Positions 54,133 through 62,902 of a DNA stretch of 64,000 nt are shown piece by piece. The stretch's first letter is position 1. The number at the start of each line of letters is the position of its first letter. The stretch is taken from assembly GCA_019930625.1 (NCBI GenBank), contig CP082844.1:3286001-3350000 (forward strand). Direction: 5' to 3'. Made by a program: the position numbers and the translations under genes. The notes beneath the pieces are model-generated. The model was given only the letters and a program-made list of their open reading frames with translations. It did no database searches and had not been told where the DNA came from. The DNA is from Nocardia asteroides. GTDB lineage: Bacteria > Actinomycetota > Actinomycetes > Mycobacteriales > Mycobacteriaceae.

Positions 54133-54534
54133 ATGACCGTGATCGATACCCCCGGCATCGCCGCAGCTACCACCACAGGGTGGACGCAGGCATGCCGTCT
54201 CGACTACCTGATTCCCGGCCGCGGCGTTGCGGTGTTGCTGAAAGGCGGCCGTCAGGCCGCCCTGTTCCTGCTGGAGAACGGCATGCTGTATGCCGTCGGC
54301 AATATCGATCCGATCGGCCGGGCGGCGGTTATGTCGCGCGGGATCGTCGGCGATCGCGGCGGGGTGCCCGTCGTGGCCTCGCCGCTGCTGAAGCAAGCTT
54401 TCTCCCTGGTCGACGGGCGTTGCCTGGACGACGAATCGGCGATGCTGCCGGTGTACGCGGTGCGCGTGGACGACGGCATCGTTTCGATTTCCAACGAGCC
54501 GGTGTCCACCGCGCTCGCGTCCTCGGATGGATGA
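54133..54534 (+). CDS. nirD: Nitrite reductase small subunit NirD
   Basis: A 133-residue Rieske-like fold protein without the Rieske Cys/His cluster ligands, as usual for assimilatory NirD (NIDPIGRAAVMSRGIVGDRGGVPVVASPLLKQAFSL). It forms a complex with NirB. ATG 54133 has GGAGG at 9 nt; ATG 54124 abuts the Shine-Dalgarno and is less likely. Placed 64 bp after nirB and 6 bp before the regulator gene, so co-transcribed. Confidence 0.9.
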   Translation: MTVIDTPGIAAATTTGWTQACRLDYLIPGRGVAVLLKGGRQAALFLLENGMLYAVGNIDPIGRAAVMSRGIVGDRGGVPVVASPLLKQAFSLVDGRCLDDESAMLPVYAVRVDDGIVSISNEPVSTALASSDG

Positions 54535-54540
54535 ACGCCA

Positions 54541-55782
54541 ATGACAACAGTTGACGCGGGCGAAAGCCTGGCCGGATTCACGGTGGGTATCACGGCGGCC
54601 AGACGGGCGGAGGAGTTCGCCACGCTGCTGGAACGGCGCGGCGCGACCATCGTCTCGGCGCCGGCCATCCGGATCATCCCCCTGTCCGACGACAACGAGC
54701 TGGAGCGGGTGACCAGGCAGCTGGTCGCCGATCCGCCGCAGATCACCGTGGCCACCACGGGAATCGGCTTCCGCGGGTGGATGGAGGCTGCCGAAGGCTG
54801 GGGCCTGGCCGAGGACTTGCGCGCGACGCTCGGGACCACCCGGATGCTCGCCCGCGGCCCGAAGGCCAAGGGCGCCATCCGCGCCGCGGAACTGCGCGAG
54901 GAATGGTCGCCCGCCTCCGAGTCCTCCGCCGAGGTGCTCGATCACCTGCTCGGTGAGGGCGTGGAGGGCGTCCGGATCGCGGTGCAGCTGCACGGCGCCA
55001 CCACCGAGTGGGAGCCGGTGCCCGACTTCTGCGAGGTCCTGCGCTGCGCGGGCGCCGACGTCGTGCCGGTGCCGGTGTACCGCTGGGTGCCGCCGGAGGA
55101 CCAGGGGCCGATGGACAACCTCATCGAGGCCATCGTCACCTCCGGCATGGACTGCGTCACCTTCACCAGCGCGCCCGCCGTGGCGTCGATGCTGATGCGC
55201 GCCAAGGAAACCGGGCTGCTGGAAGGGTTGCTGTACGCGCTGCGCGGCCGGGTGTTGCCCGCCTGCGTCGGCCCGATCACGGCGGCGCCGCTCGAGGAGC
55301 TCGGGGTGCCCACCTCGATGCCGGGCCGGGCCCGGCTGGGTGCGCTGGCCCGCCACGTCGCCGAGGAACTGCCCCGGCGCGCCAACCGGATTCACGCCGC
55401 GGGACACATCATCAGCGTGCGTGGCGCGTGCGTGGTGGTGGACGGTCAGGTGCGTCAGCTGGCGCCCGCCCCGATGGCCCTGATGCGCTCGCTGGCCCGC
55501 CAGCCCGGCCGGGTCGTCTCGCGTGAGGACTTGCTCGCCGCGCTGCCCGGCGGCGGGGATGACACGCACGCGGTGGAGACCGCCATCGCCCGTCTGCGCG
55601 CCGGACTCGGCACGCCGAAAGCGATTCAGACCGTGGTCAAACGTGGGTACCGGCTCGCGCTGGACCCGGCGGAATGTACCGACAACAACCCCAGGCCCAC
55701 CGCGACAGGAGGACCGCAGGTGCCCGGCGTCGGAATTCCGACCCGGGCACCTCGGTACATCCAGGCTGCGGGGAGCTGGTGA
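54541..55782 (+). CDS. nnaR: HemD-like/winged-helix fusion regulator of nitrite assimilation (NnaR-like)
   Basis: 413 residues: an N-terminal uroporphyrinogen-III-synthase-like domain (GFTVGITAARRAEEFATLLERRGA, TSAPAVASML, roughly residues 10-265) joined to an OmpR-type winged helix (MRSLARQPGRVVSREDLLAALPG, HAVETAIARLRAGLG, VKRGYRLAL; ~300-375). In mycobacteria and Streptomyces NnaR has this layout and co-activates nitrate/nitrite genes with GlnR; the HemD-like part may sense a tetrapyrrole. Whether it still makes uroporphyrinogen III cannot be told. The stop overlaps the chelatase start (GTGA). Confidence 0.85.
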   Translation: MTTVDAGESLAGFTVGITAARRAEEFATLLERRGATIVSAPAIRIIPLSDDNELERVTRQLVADPPQITVATTGIGFRGWMEAAEGWGLAEDLRATLGTTRMLARGPKAKGAIRAAELREEWSPASESSAEVLDHLLGEGVEGVRIAVQLHGATTEWEPVPDFCEVLRCAGADVVPVPVYRWVPPEDQGPMDNLIEAIVTSGMDCVTFTSAPAVASMLMRAKETGLLEGLLYALRGRVLPACVGPITAAPLEELGVPTSMPGRARLGALARHVAEELPRRANRIHAAGHIISVRGACVVVDGQVRQLAPAPMALMRSLARQPGRVVSREDLLAALPGGGDDTHAVETAIARLRAGLGTPKAIQTVVKRGYRLALDPAECTDNNPRPTATGGPQVPGVGIPTRAPRYIQAAGSW

Positions 55783-56504
55783 CCGCTCCCGCCCTGGTGC
55801 TGGTGGCCCACGGGACCCGCAGCACCAAGGGCGTGCAGATGATCGCGGCGCTCGCCGAAGCCGTGACGAAGGAACTCGGGGAGAGCCCGTGGGTGCGCAC
55901 GGCATTCGTCGACGTGCTCGGTCCTTCGCCGTCGGAAGTGCTGCGCGATCTGGTGACGCCGACCGGGGAAACCGTTCCCGCCGTGGTGGTTCCGGCGTTC
56001 CTGGCCTCGGGTTATCACGTCTACCAGGATGTGCCGCGCGAGGTGGCCGACAGCGCCCATCCCGCCGTGGCGGTCACGCCCGCCATGGGGCCGGATCCGG
56101 CGCTGGCGCGGATCATGGCGATGCGGCTGCGCGCGGCGGGCTGGACGCCCGGTGACGCGGTGGTCTTCGCCGCCGCGGGCTCTTCGGACGCTCGTGCCCG
56201 CCAGGATGTCCGGCGCGCGGCCGCACTGCTGGCCGAGCGCCTCGGTTCCGCGGTACGCATCGGCTACGTCGCGACCGGTGCGCCGCGCGTGCCGGACGTG
56301 GTCGCCGAACTGCGCGCGGCGGGGGAGCGCCGGGTCTTCGTCGCCTCCTACCTGCTCGCACACGGCTTGTTCCAGCAGCGCCTGCGCGAGGCGGGCGCCG
56401 ACGGCGTCGCCGAGCCCATCGGCGTGCACCCGGCGGTGGTCCGGTTGATCGCCGACCGCTACCGGGTCGCCGCGGGCGAGATGGTCCGGGCGCGGGCGCA
56501 CTGA
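55779..56504 (+). CDS. Sirohydrochlorin chelatase (CbiX/SirB-type)
   Basis: 241 residues, two CbiX repeats. The metal-binding His are in LVAHGTRSTKG near the N-terminus and in SYLLAHGLFQQRL near residue 190. It inserts ferrous iron into sirohydrochlorin to give siroheme, the cofactor of NirB, so ending the operon with it makes sense. Cobalt insertion for cobalamin is an alternative but less likely here. GTG start overlaps the previous stop by 4 bp. Confidence 0.88.
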   Translation: MTAPALVLVAHGTRSTKGVQMIAALAEAVTKELGESPWVRTAFVDVLGPSPSEVLRDLVTPTGETVPAVVVPAFLASGYHVYQDVPREVADSAHPAVAVTPAMGPDPALARIMAMRLRAAGWTPGDAVVFAAAGSSDARARQDVRRAAALLAERLGSAVRIGYVATGAPRVPDVVAELRAAGERRVFVASYLLAHGLFQQRLREAGADGVAEPIGVHPAVVRLIADRYRVAAGEMVRARAH

Positions 56505-56685
56505 GCAGTACGCGTATGGGGCAAACGTGCCTCAGCGGAGGGTTGCAGGTGCGCGGGATCGTGGAGAGCGCCTGGCACTGCGGGCTGGACCGTCGCACCC
56601 TGGTGTGATTCGACCGTGGATGTCGCGATCGGCCTGGTTGTTCTCGTCGCGTCGGCATCCGGTGTGATGCGCCACGCCGATGCTC

Positions 56686-57450
56686 CTACTCGGCGGTGTA
56701 GGCGTTCGTGGGATTCGAAGCGACGAATTCCGCCCAGGGCTGCTCGCCATCGGGATGATCCGGACAGGTGTTCACCCCCGCCCGGAAAGCGCGCCCGACC
56801 CGTCCGGGCACCGGCAGCGCGACGATCCGGCGCGGACGCCGCCGGGCGTCCCGCCACACCTGCGCCAACTGCGCCATCGTCAGCACCTCCGGACCCCCGA
56901 AGTCGGGAGCACGACCGAGCGGACCGCTCTCGGCCAACTCGGCGATCCGCCCCGCCACGTCAGCGGCAGCGACCGGTTGGAAACGGAAGCTCGATGGCAA
57001 CGGCGCCACGGGCCACCCTTCGACGGTCTGCAAGACGGCCCCGAGCAACTCGTGGAACTGGGTCGCCCGCAGGATCGTGTGCGGCACACCGCTGTCGATA
57101 ATCGCTCGTTCGCAGGCCACCTTGTTGCGGTAATACCGGAACGGAATATCGTCGATCCCGACGATCGACACGTAGAGCAGGTGCCGGACCCCGCGTGCGG
57201 CCCGGAGCAGATTCTCGGTCTGCGCTATATCCGGTCGGCCCATGCGACGGGAATCGGAGGCCGCGTGCACGACCACCTCGGTTCCGGCCACAGCCTCCGC
57301 CACGCCCGCGCCGCTGCGCAGATCCCCGATGTGTGTGCCCGCGCCCGAGCGACGTGAAAGCACCCGCACCTCGTGGTCCGCTTCACGCAACCGAGCGACC
57401 ACGAGCCTGCCGAGCGCACCGGTTCCGCCGGTGACGAGAATTTCGGCCAT
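56686..57450 (-). CDS. NmrA-like SDR family NAD(P)-binding protein
   Basis: 254 residues of the atypical short-chain dehydrogenase group. The nucleotide loop TGGTGALGRLVVARL is at the N-terminus, followed by VRVLSRRSG (NADP-type basic residues) and VVVHAASDS. The catalytic Tyr-Lys pair of classical SDRs is replaced by YYRNKVACE, as in NmrA/HSCARG-like redox sensors. It may be a reductase or a redox-sensing regulator; substrate unknown. It converges with the nitrite operon across 181 bp with no strong terminator seen. Confidence 0.82.
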   Translation of the reverse strand: MAEILVTGGTGALGRLVVARLREADHEVRVLSRRSGAGTHIGDLRSGAGVAEAVAGTEVVVHAASDSRRMGRPDIAQTENLLRAARGVRHLLYVSIVGIDDIPFRYYRNKVACERAIIDSGVPHTILRATQFHELLGAVLQTVEGWPVAPLPSSFRFQPVAAADVAGRIAELAESGPLGRAPDFGGPEVLTMAQLAQVWRDARRRPRRIVALPVPGRVGRAFRAGVNTCPDHPDGEQPWAEFVASNPTNAYTAE

Positions 57451-57579
57451 GAACCATCATTACCGGTGACGCCCGGCGGCATGCGGGAGGTCGCTGTCAC
57501 TGGTGAGTCGCTCGGAGCGTGATAGCCCAGCCACCGAGGCGCTGTCTCGGTCGCTACCCTGCCAATTCGTGGTCGCGTG

Positions 57580-57597
57580 CCCCCAATCAATTGGGGG
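57580..57597. promoter_or_regulatory. Perfect palindrome upstream of the TIR-protein module
   Basis: CCCCCAAT-CA-ATTGGGGG is a perfect 8-2-8 palindrome in the 444-bp interval between the SDR gene and the TIR-protein gene, about 100 bp before the small ORF. It could be an operator or a hairpin. No other feature is recognised in the rest of the interval. Confidence 0.45.
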
Positions 57598-57694
57598 ATA
57601 GGCCCGAGACTCCCATTGCTGGTACCAAGTTGGGTGCGACAGTTGGATAGTCGCCACGGCGCCGCGGGAATCTCGACAATCGGGAGGGGGCCTT

Positions 57695-57898
57695 ATGCCC
57701 GTGCAAGGACCGATTCCGCGTCGGGGGTCGGCTGAGACATCCGCAACGTGGGTGCTGGAGGCTGCCGTGGGCATGGTAGCCGGAATATGCTCCGTCGCGC
57801 GGGCGCAAGGAAGTGCAGCGCCTACGTCGATGGATGCGACCGACCGCATTCCCGGTGAGCCGCGCCCAGGCGCGGTAGAGCGCGAGGCGAGTTCGTGA
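57695..57898 (+). CDS. Small ORF coupled to the TIR-protein gene (67 residues)
   Basis: Starts MPVQGPIPRRGSAET and ends PGAVEREASS. A strong Shine-Dalgarno (GGGAGGGGG) ends 4 nt before the ATG, and the stop overlaps the TIR-protein GTG (GTGA). The middle (WVLEAAVGMVAGICSVARA) could be a short membrane helix. Against it, only about two thirds of third positions are G/C, low for this genome, so it may be a translated leader rather than a functional protein. No family recognised. Confidence 0.4.
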   Translation: MPVQGPIPRRGSAETSATWVLEAAVGMVAGICSVARAQGSAAPTSMDATDRIPGEPRPGAVEREASS

Positions 57899-60774
57899 GC
57901 GTGCTGCGTCGAAGGCGAATGACGCGTTCGGACACCGGGTACGGGGCCTTCCTGTCCTACAGCGGTGACCGAGACCGGGCCTTGCTTCCCTCGGTACAGA
58001 ACGCGATCGAGAAGCTGCCGCGACCGTGGTACCGCTTTCCGCGGATGCGTGTGTTCCTCGACTACAGCGGCGTCTCGATCGGTCCCGAACTGTGGGGCAA
58101 GATCGTCGCCGGTCTGTCGCGTTCGGAGTGGCTCGTCGTGATCGCGTCCCCCGAGGCTGCCCGGTCGGCGTGGGTCGACCGGGAGATCGAGTGGTGGCTG
58201 GCGAATCGATCTCCCGAGACGATCCTGCTGGTTCTCAGCGCCGGTTCTCTGGAGTGGGACGAGCAAGCAGGCGACTGGGACCGCGCCCGCTCGACCGCGC
58301 TGCCGCCGCGTCTGTTCGGGGCCTACGCCGCAGAGCCGGTATACAAGACGATCAAGTGGCGCGAGGGCGCGGACGGAGTCCCGTACCCGGACATCGACGC
58401 CATCGCGGTGAGCATTGCCTCGGTGGTCCGCGGCGTCTCCGAGGCGGACGTCAAGTCCGAGGGCTACCAGCAGACCAAGCACAACTTGCGCTGGGCGCAG
58501 GCCGCCATCGTCACGTTGGCCATGATGCTGGTCTCGGCGCTGGTCGCAGGGTTCGTTGCCTGGGTGCAGAGCAATCGCGCCGAGGAGCAGGCAGGGATCG
58601 CCACGGCCCGGCTCATGGCTTCTGTCGCCGACACCGGACTGACCACCGATGTTCGCGCGGCCCTGCTGCTGGCCGTCGCGGCATACCGTCTCGACCCGAG
58701 CCCGCGCCACCATGCCGCGCTGCTGCGGGCGAATCTGGCCAGTCCAGGCGTCGCCCGGTACGTTGCCGCGCCCGCGGACGTCGCTGTCCTGCGCAGCAGC
58801 GCCGACGGCCGAACCGTGGTCGCCGGACTCGCCGACGGGCAGGTGGTGACGTGGGCGCCCGGTGATCCGGCGACGACTCCCGTCGCGGGCTTGCCCGGCC
58901 GGATTCGGTCGGTGGCCGTCGCCGCGGACGGCCGGACCGTCATCGCCACCGATGGTGTGTCGACCACGTTGTGGCGCGGGGATTTCGGCCGACGCGATTT
59001 CGGCGCGCCGAATCAGCGCAGCGCCGATGTCGTCGCGATCTCCGAGTCCGGGAAGTTCGGCGCGGTCCACCGGAGCCATACCGACGCGGCCGGGAGCTTC
59101 GAAGGTGCGGTCGATGTCATCGACGCGCTGTCCGGAGAGGTTGTCTCCTCGCATCCGACCGGCCGAGAGATGCGGAGCATGGTATTTCCCGACGACACGA
59201 CGTTGCGTCTGCTCGACACCGGCGGCCACGTGCGAGAGATCTCCCTGCGAGACGGGGCTGTCGCGGACATCTCACCCCTGGATGCGGACTACGTTTGCGG
59301 TGTCGGACAGAAGGTCGGAGAACTGTCGGCCGACGGGTCCTCGTTCACGTGTGGAGTCATGCCCGGCCTTCCGGTCCCGGTGTTCCGGCTGCGCGCGACC
59401 CCGGATGCTCCTCGCCCGGAGGACGGGTACGCCGGTGTCGCCATGCCCAGCCGCTGGTCGCCCGCCGTGCTCAGCCGCACGGGACGCACGGCAGCGGTGC
59501 CCAGCGACGGCCGTGGCTTCTATGTAGCCGACGTGACGGCCGGCATCAAACCTCCGGAGCCGCCGCCGCTGATCACCGGCGCCGCCGTAGATTTCGACCG
59601 AGCGCTACTGCGGTTCCTCGGAACTTCCGAAACGCGGCTGGTGTCGGCCTCCGGGCCGCTGATCACCCTGTGGGACCTCGAGCAGCGTGACCGCCTGGCG
59701 AAATCCATCGCCGTGCCGATCGTCAAAGGATGCAACTCTTGTGAGCCCAGCTTGTCCCTCTCGCCGGACGGGCGCACCGCTGTGATCGAGGGTCAGCACA
59801 AGAATCCGGATACAGCCGTGCTGAACAGCGACGTGGTGATCATTCAACAACTCGGACCGGACTCGTCCCAGCAGCACCTCATACCAGGACTGTCCGCCAC
59901 TCCCGCGTGGCGACCGGACGGCACCGTGCTGGCTCTCGCCGCGAATCCCGTCTCCGGCGCGGAACGTCGCGTACCCGCGCGCAAGCCAGAGGTGTCAACG
60001 CCGTTCGAGGTGGCGGTCCTGTCCTCTCCGCCCCCGTATCTACGCGTCCGCGCGGCCGGAGTATCGCCCTCTTCGCCCACCGCGGTGTCGATGGACAGCA
60101 GCGGCAGGGTGTACGTGCACAATTTGGCGACCGGCGGTATCGAGACGGAATCCCTGCTGGCAGGCGGCGCGGTCGACTCCGACGAGGCTCAGGAAGCGGT
60201 GATCGACGCGACCGGTGAGTGGCTGGCTGTGCGCGATGCCGACCACATCTCGGTCTACGACTCGTCCGAACGGCAGAGTGCGCACGATCTCGAGGGCAAG
60301 GACGTGCAAGCGATGCTGTTCGCCGGACCGCATTTGCTGATCCGCAGACAGGACAGTATCGAAATCTGGGATCGGACCGGCTCCATCCGTGAGCGGACGA
60401 TTCCCTTCCGCGGCACTCGGGGCGCGACCTCGCAGCTTTCCGCCGCGGCGGACGCGGCCGTGGTCGTCGCGACAGACCAGGCAGGCTACTCGATGCTTTT
60501 CGCGGCCGACGGCACGAATCTGGGGGAGATAGAGCCCGATTCCGTCTGGCACGTCCAATCCGCTGTCGCCTTGTCCCCTGATGGACGGCGTCTCGTGACG
60601 GTAAGCCCCGGTCCCGAATTCTCCGGGGGCGCCGATGGCACGCTGATCGAACGCGACATCTCGCCGGAGGGCTTGATTCGGACCGCTTGCGCGCATGCCG
60701 CCACCGATCTCACCGACGCCGAGTGGGACGCCCTGATAGGGATCGCGCGTCCTGCCGAAGCCCGCTGTCCCTGA
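57895..60774 (+). CDS. TIR-domain protein with membrane helix and beta-propeller
   Basis: 959 residues. TIR domain at residues ~12-160 (GAFLSYSGDRD, RMRVFLDYSGV, VVIASPEAARSAWVDREIEWW), with Trp93 and Glu97 matching the conserved W-x3-E whose Glu is catalytic in NAD-cleaving TIRs. A single membrane helix is at ~201-224 (AAIVTLAMMLVSALVAGFVAW). A helical RAALLLAVAAYRLDPSPRHHAALL segment follows, then a large WD40/propeller-like region with SPDGR-type repeats to the end. No NTPase domain. Bacterial TIR proteins often act in antiphage defence or signalling; that role here is inference. GTG start overlaps the small upstream ORF; ATG 57919 is an alternative. Confidence 0.85.
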   Translation: MSVLRRRRMTRSDTGYGAFLSYSGDRDRALLPSVQNAIEKLPRPWYRFPRMRVFLDYSGVSIGPELWGKIVAGLSRSEWLVVIASPEAARSAWVDREIEWWLANRSPETILLVLSAGSLEWDEQAGDWDRARSTALPPRLFGAYAAEPVYKTIKWREGADGVPYPDIDAIAVSIASVVRGVSEADVKSEGYQQTKHNLRWAQAAIVTLAMMLVSALVAGFVAWVQSNRAEEQAGIATARLMASVADTGLTTDVRAALLLAVAAYRLDPSPRHHAALLRANLASPGVARYVAAPADVAVLRSSADGRTVVAGLADGQVVTWAPGDPATTPVAGLPGRIRSVAVAADGRTVIATDGVSTTLWRGDFGRRDFGAPNQRSADVVAISESGKFGAVHRSHTDAAGSFEGAVDVIDALSGEVVSSHPTGREMRSMVFPDDTTLRLLDTGGHVREISLRDGAVADISPLDADYVCGVGQKVGELSADGSSFTCGVMPGLPVPVFRLRATPDAPRPEDGYAGVAMPSRWSPAVLSRTGRTAAVPSDGRGFYVADVTAGIKPPEPPPLITGAAVDFDRALLRFLGTSETRLVSASGPLITLWDLEQRDRLAKSIAVPIVKGCNSCEPSLSLSPDGRTAVIEGQHKNPDTAVLNSDVVIIQQLGPDSSQQHLIPGLSATPAWRPDGTVLALAANPVSGAERRVPARKPEVSTPFEVAVLSSPPPYLRVRAAGVSPSSPTAVSMDSSGRVYVHNLATGGIETESLLAGGAVDSDEAQEAVIDATGEWLAVRDADHISVYDSSERQSAHDLEGKDVQAMLFAGPHLLIRRQDSIEIWDRTGSIRERTIPFRGTRGATSQLSAAADAAVVVATDQAGYSMLFAADGTNLGEIEPDSVWHVQSAVALSPDGRRLVTVSPGPEFSGGADGTLIERDISPEGLIRTACAHAATDLTDAEWDALIGIARPAEARCP

Positions 60775-60813
60775 GGTGCACAGCCGTAGGTCTGAAGGGT
60801 GAAGCGACCCCGA

Positions 60814-61827
60814 TCAGCTGCTAGGGGTTGCTCGTGGGAGGTCGGACTCAGCGGACCATTTTTCTTTCGTGTTCTGGTGCGCCGGTGAGCGGGTGAAGGA
60901 CGCGCGATAGCTGCTCGGCGGCACTCCGACATGTCGAATCATGTGCTGGCGCAACGACTCCGCCGAGCCGATGCCGCTGTGCCTGGCCACCTGGTCCATC
61001 GGCAGCGTGGTGGATTCGAGCAGTTCCCTGGCGCGTTGCAGGCGCTGGAGCAGCAACCATCTCTGCGGGCTCATACCGGTCTCCTCGTGGAAGCGGCGAG
61101 TCAGCGTTCGGACGCTGGTGCGCGCGTGTCCGGCCAGGTCGTCCAGCGACAACGGGGTGTCGAGTCGTCGCAGCGCCCATGCGCGGGTGTTGGCCAGGGT
61201 CACGCCCTTCTCCGCGGGTATGGGCGCGTCCACGAACTGAGCTTGCCCGCCGGGGCGCACCGGGGTGACGACGGCGGCTCGGGCGGCGGCGTTCGCCACC
61301 GTCGCGCCGTAGTCGGCGCGGATCAGGTGCAGGCACAGGTCGATCCCGGCCGCCGCGCCCGCGGCGGTGGTGATCGGGCCGTCCTCGACGAACAGCATGT
61401 CGCTGCGGACCGACACATCCGGATGGTTCGCCGCCAGTTCGTCGGCCAAGGCCCAATGCGTGGTGGCGGTGCGGCCGGACAGCAGGCCGGCTTGCGCCAG
61501 GACGAAGGCGCCGCTGCAGATCGAGGTGACGCGTTTGCCCGCGGCCACTGCGCGACGCAGGGCGGTGAGCGTGGCGACGTCGGCATCGGCGCGGCTGCCG
61601 GTGCTCGGCACGACGACGGTGTCCGCTTCCTCGATCGCTTCCAGGCCGCGGGAGACCACCACGTCGAATCCGCCCAGGCCCGCGGGCAGTACGCCGGGCA
61701 CGGCCGTGCACACCACGATGCGGTAGCCGGGTCGGCCGTCCACCATGGCCGCGCCGAGCACCGTTTCCGGCATGGCGAGGTCGAAAGCCTTGACCGGGGG
61801 AACCGCGACGACGGCGACAGTCTGCAT
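60814..61827 (-). CDS. GlxA-type transcriptional regulator (DJ-1/PfpI + AraC)
   Basis: 337 residues. An N-terminal DJ-1/PfpI-like domain (AFDLAMPETVLGAA, TSICSGAFVLAQAGLL with the nucleophile-elbow Cys, TTAAGAAAGIDLCLHLI) is fused to an AraC DNA-binding domain (SLDDLAGHARTSVRTLTRRFHEETG, then QVARHSGIGSAESLRQHMIRHVGVPPSSYR). Members sense small metabolites, amino acids or arginine-type compounds. It is divergent from an epimerase-like gene at 61969, a likely target. The ATG has AAGGATC upstream. Confidence 0.87.
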   Translation of the reverse strand: MQTVAVVAVPPVKAFDLAMPETVLGAAMVDGRPGYRIVVCTAVPGVLPAGLGGFDVVVSRGLEAIEEADTVVVPSTGSRADADVATLTALRRAVAAGKRVTSICSGAFVLAQAGLLSGRTATTHWALADELAANHPDVSVRSDMLFVEDGPITTAAGAAAGIDLCLHLIRADYGATVANAAARAAVVTPVRPGGQAQFVDAPIPAEKGVTLANTRAWALRRLDTPLSLDDLAGHARTSVRTLTRRFHEETGMSPQRWLLLQRLQRARELLESTTLPMDQVARHSGIGSAESLRQHMIRHVGVPPSSYRASFTRSPAHQNTKEKWSAESDLPRATPSS

Positions 61828-61968
61828 GGCCTGATCCTTGGGATAGTTGGCAATCCGGCCAGTAGCCTACCCGACCGCGCGGCGGCAGGCTGAGTAGCAC
61901 GCGATCAGCGAACGGTATGCGCTCCGGCGCTGGTCGTGTGAATGCTGTTGTCGTAGAGAGGAATTCGC

Positions 61969-62880
61969 ATGCGTTCGCATGTCATCGTCGGTCGCGGAGC
62001 TACCGCTTCGGCCACCGCGAAGCTACTCGCCGAGTCAGGCGACCGGGTACGCATGGTCAGTCGCAGTGGCGCGGGCCCCGAGAACCCGAGCATCGAGCGC
62101 GTGGCGCTGGACGCGGTCGACACGGCCGCGCTGGCCGCACTCGCCGAGCAAGCCGACACCGTGTTCAACATGGCCATGCCCGCGTATCACACTTGGCCGC
62201 AGACCGTTCCGCCGCTGTTCGGGTCCATTCGCGCCGCCGCGGAACAGGTCGGCGCGACTTACGTGATGTTGGGCAACCTGTACGGCTACGGTCCCGCCGA
62301 CGGCCCGCTCACCGAGCAGTCGCCGCTGGCGGCCACGGGACCGAAAGGCCGAGTGCGTGCCCGGATGTGGCAGGAGGCCGAACGGGCCCACCGCGCGGGT
62401 CGCGTGCGCGCCGTCGAAGTGCGGGCCGGGCAATTCGTGGGCGCCGGCGCGGCCTCGCTGTTCTCGATACTGGCCGAGCCGAATATCCGCGGCGGCCGGT
62501 TGGCGTTGCTTCCCCAAGCCCTCGACCTGCCCCATGCCTACACCGCGATCGGCGACGCCGCGGCGGCCGCCGTCGCGGTCGCGCGCGACGAACGCGCCTG
62601 GGGGCGCGCCTGGCACGCGCCCACCATCACCGCGACCGTGCGCGAGCTGGCCGGACGATTCGCCGCGGCGGCCGGTGCGCCCGAGCCGCAGCTGGCGGTC
62701 ATGAGCGATCGCGAGCTGGCGCTGCTGGCGATCACCGACCCGTTCTGGGGCGAGCTGTTCGAGACCTACCACATGTCGCACGCGACCTTCACCGTCGACG
62801 ACTCGGCCATCCGCGACACGTTCGGCTTGAAGGCGTCCGACCCGGACGAGGTGTTCGCGGAGGTCGTGCGCGCCGCTTGA
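61969..62880 (+). CDS. NAD-dependent epimerase/dehydratase-like protein
   Basis: 303 residues of the extended SDR type. The N-terminal dinucleotide loop is VGRGATASATAKLLAESGDRV, a shift from the usual GxxGxxG (GRGATAS), and the characteristic NLYGYGPADGPLTEQSPLAATGPKGR follows. The classical YxxxK pair is not evident: the NLYGYGP Tyr is near the right place but no Lys follows at +4, so activity is uncertain. Substrate unknown. GAGAGGA before the ATG. Lies between the GlxA-type regulator and a SigJ-like sigma factor. Confidence 0.82.
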   Translation: MRSHVIVGRGATASATAKLLAESGDRVRMVSRSGAGPENPSIERVALDAVDTAALAALAEQADTVFNMAMPAYHTWPQTVPPLFGSIRAAAEQVGATYVMLGNLYGYGPADGPLTEQSPLAATGPKGRVRARMWQEAERAHRAGRVRAVEVRAGQFVGAGAASLFSILAEPNIRGGRLALLPQALDLPHAYTAIGDAAAAAVAVARDERAWGRAWHAPTITATVRELAGRFAAAAGAPEPQLAVMSDRELALLAITDPFWGELFETYHMSHATFTVDDSAIRDTFGLKASDPDEVFAEVVRAA

Positions 62881-62902
62881 CCGATCGAACAGCCGATTCG
62901 CC

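Noticed and set aside
51432..54176. 914-codon minus-strand frame across nirB
   Set aside because: Shadow of nirB; no family features.
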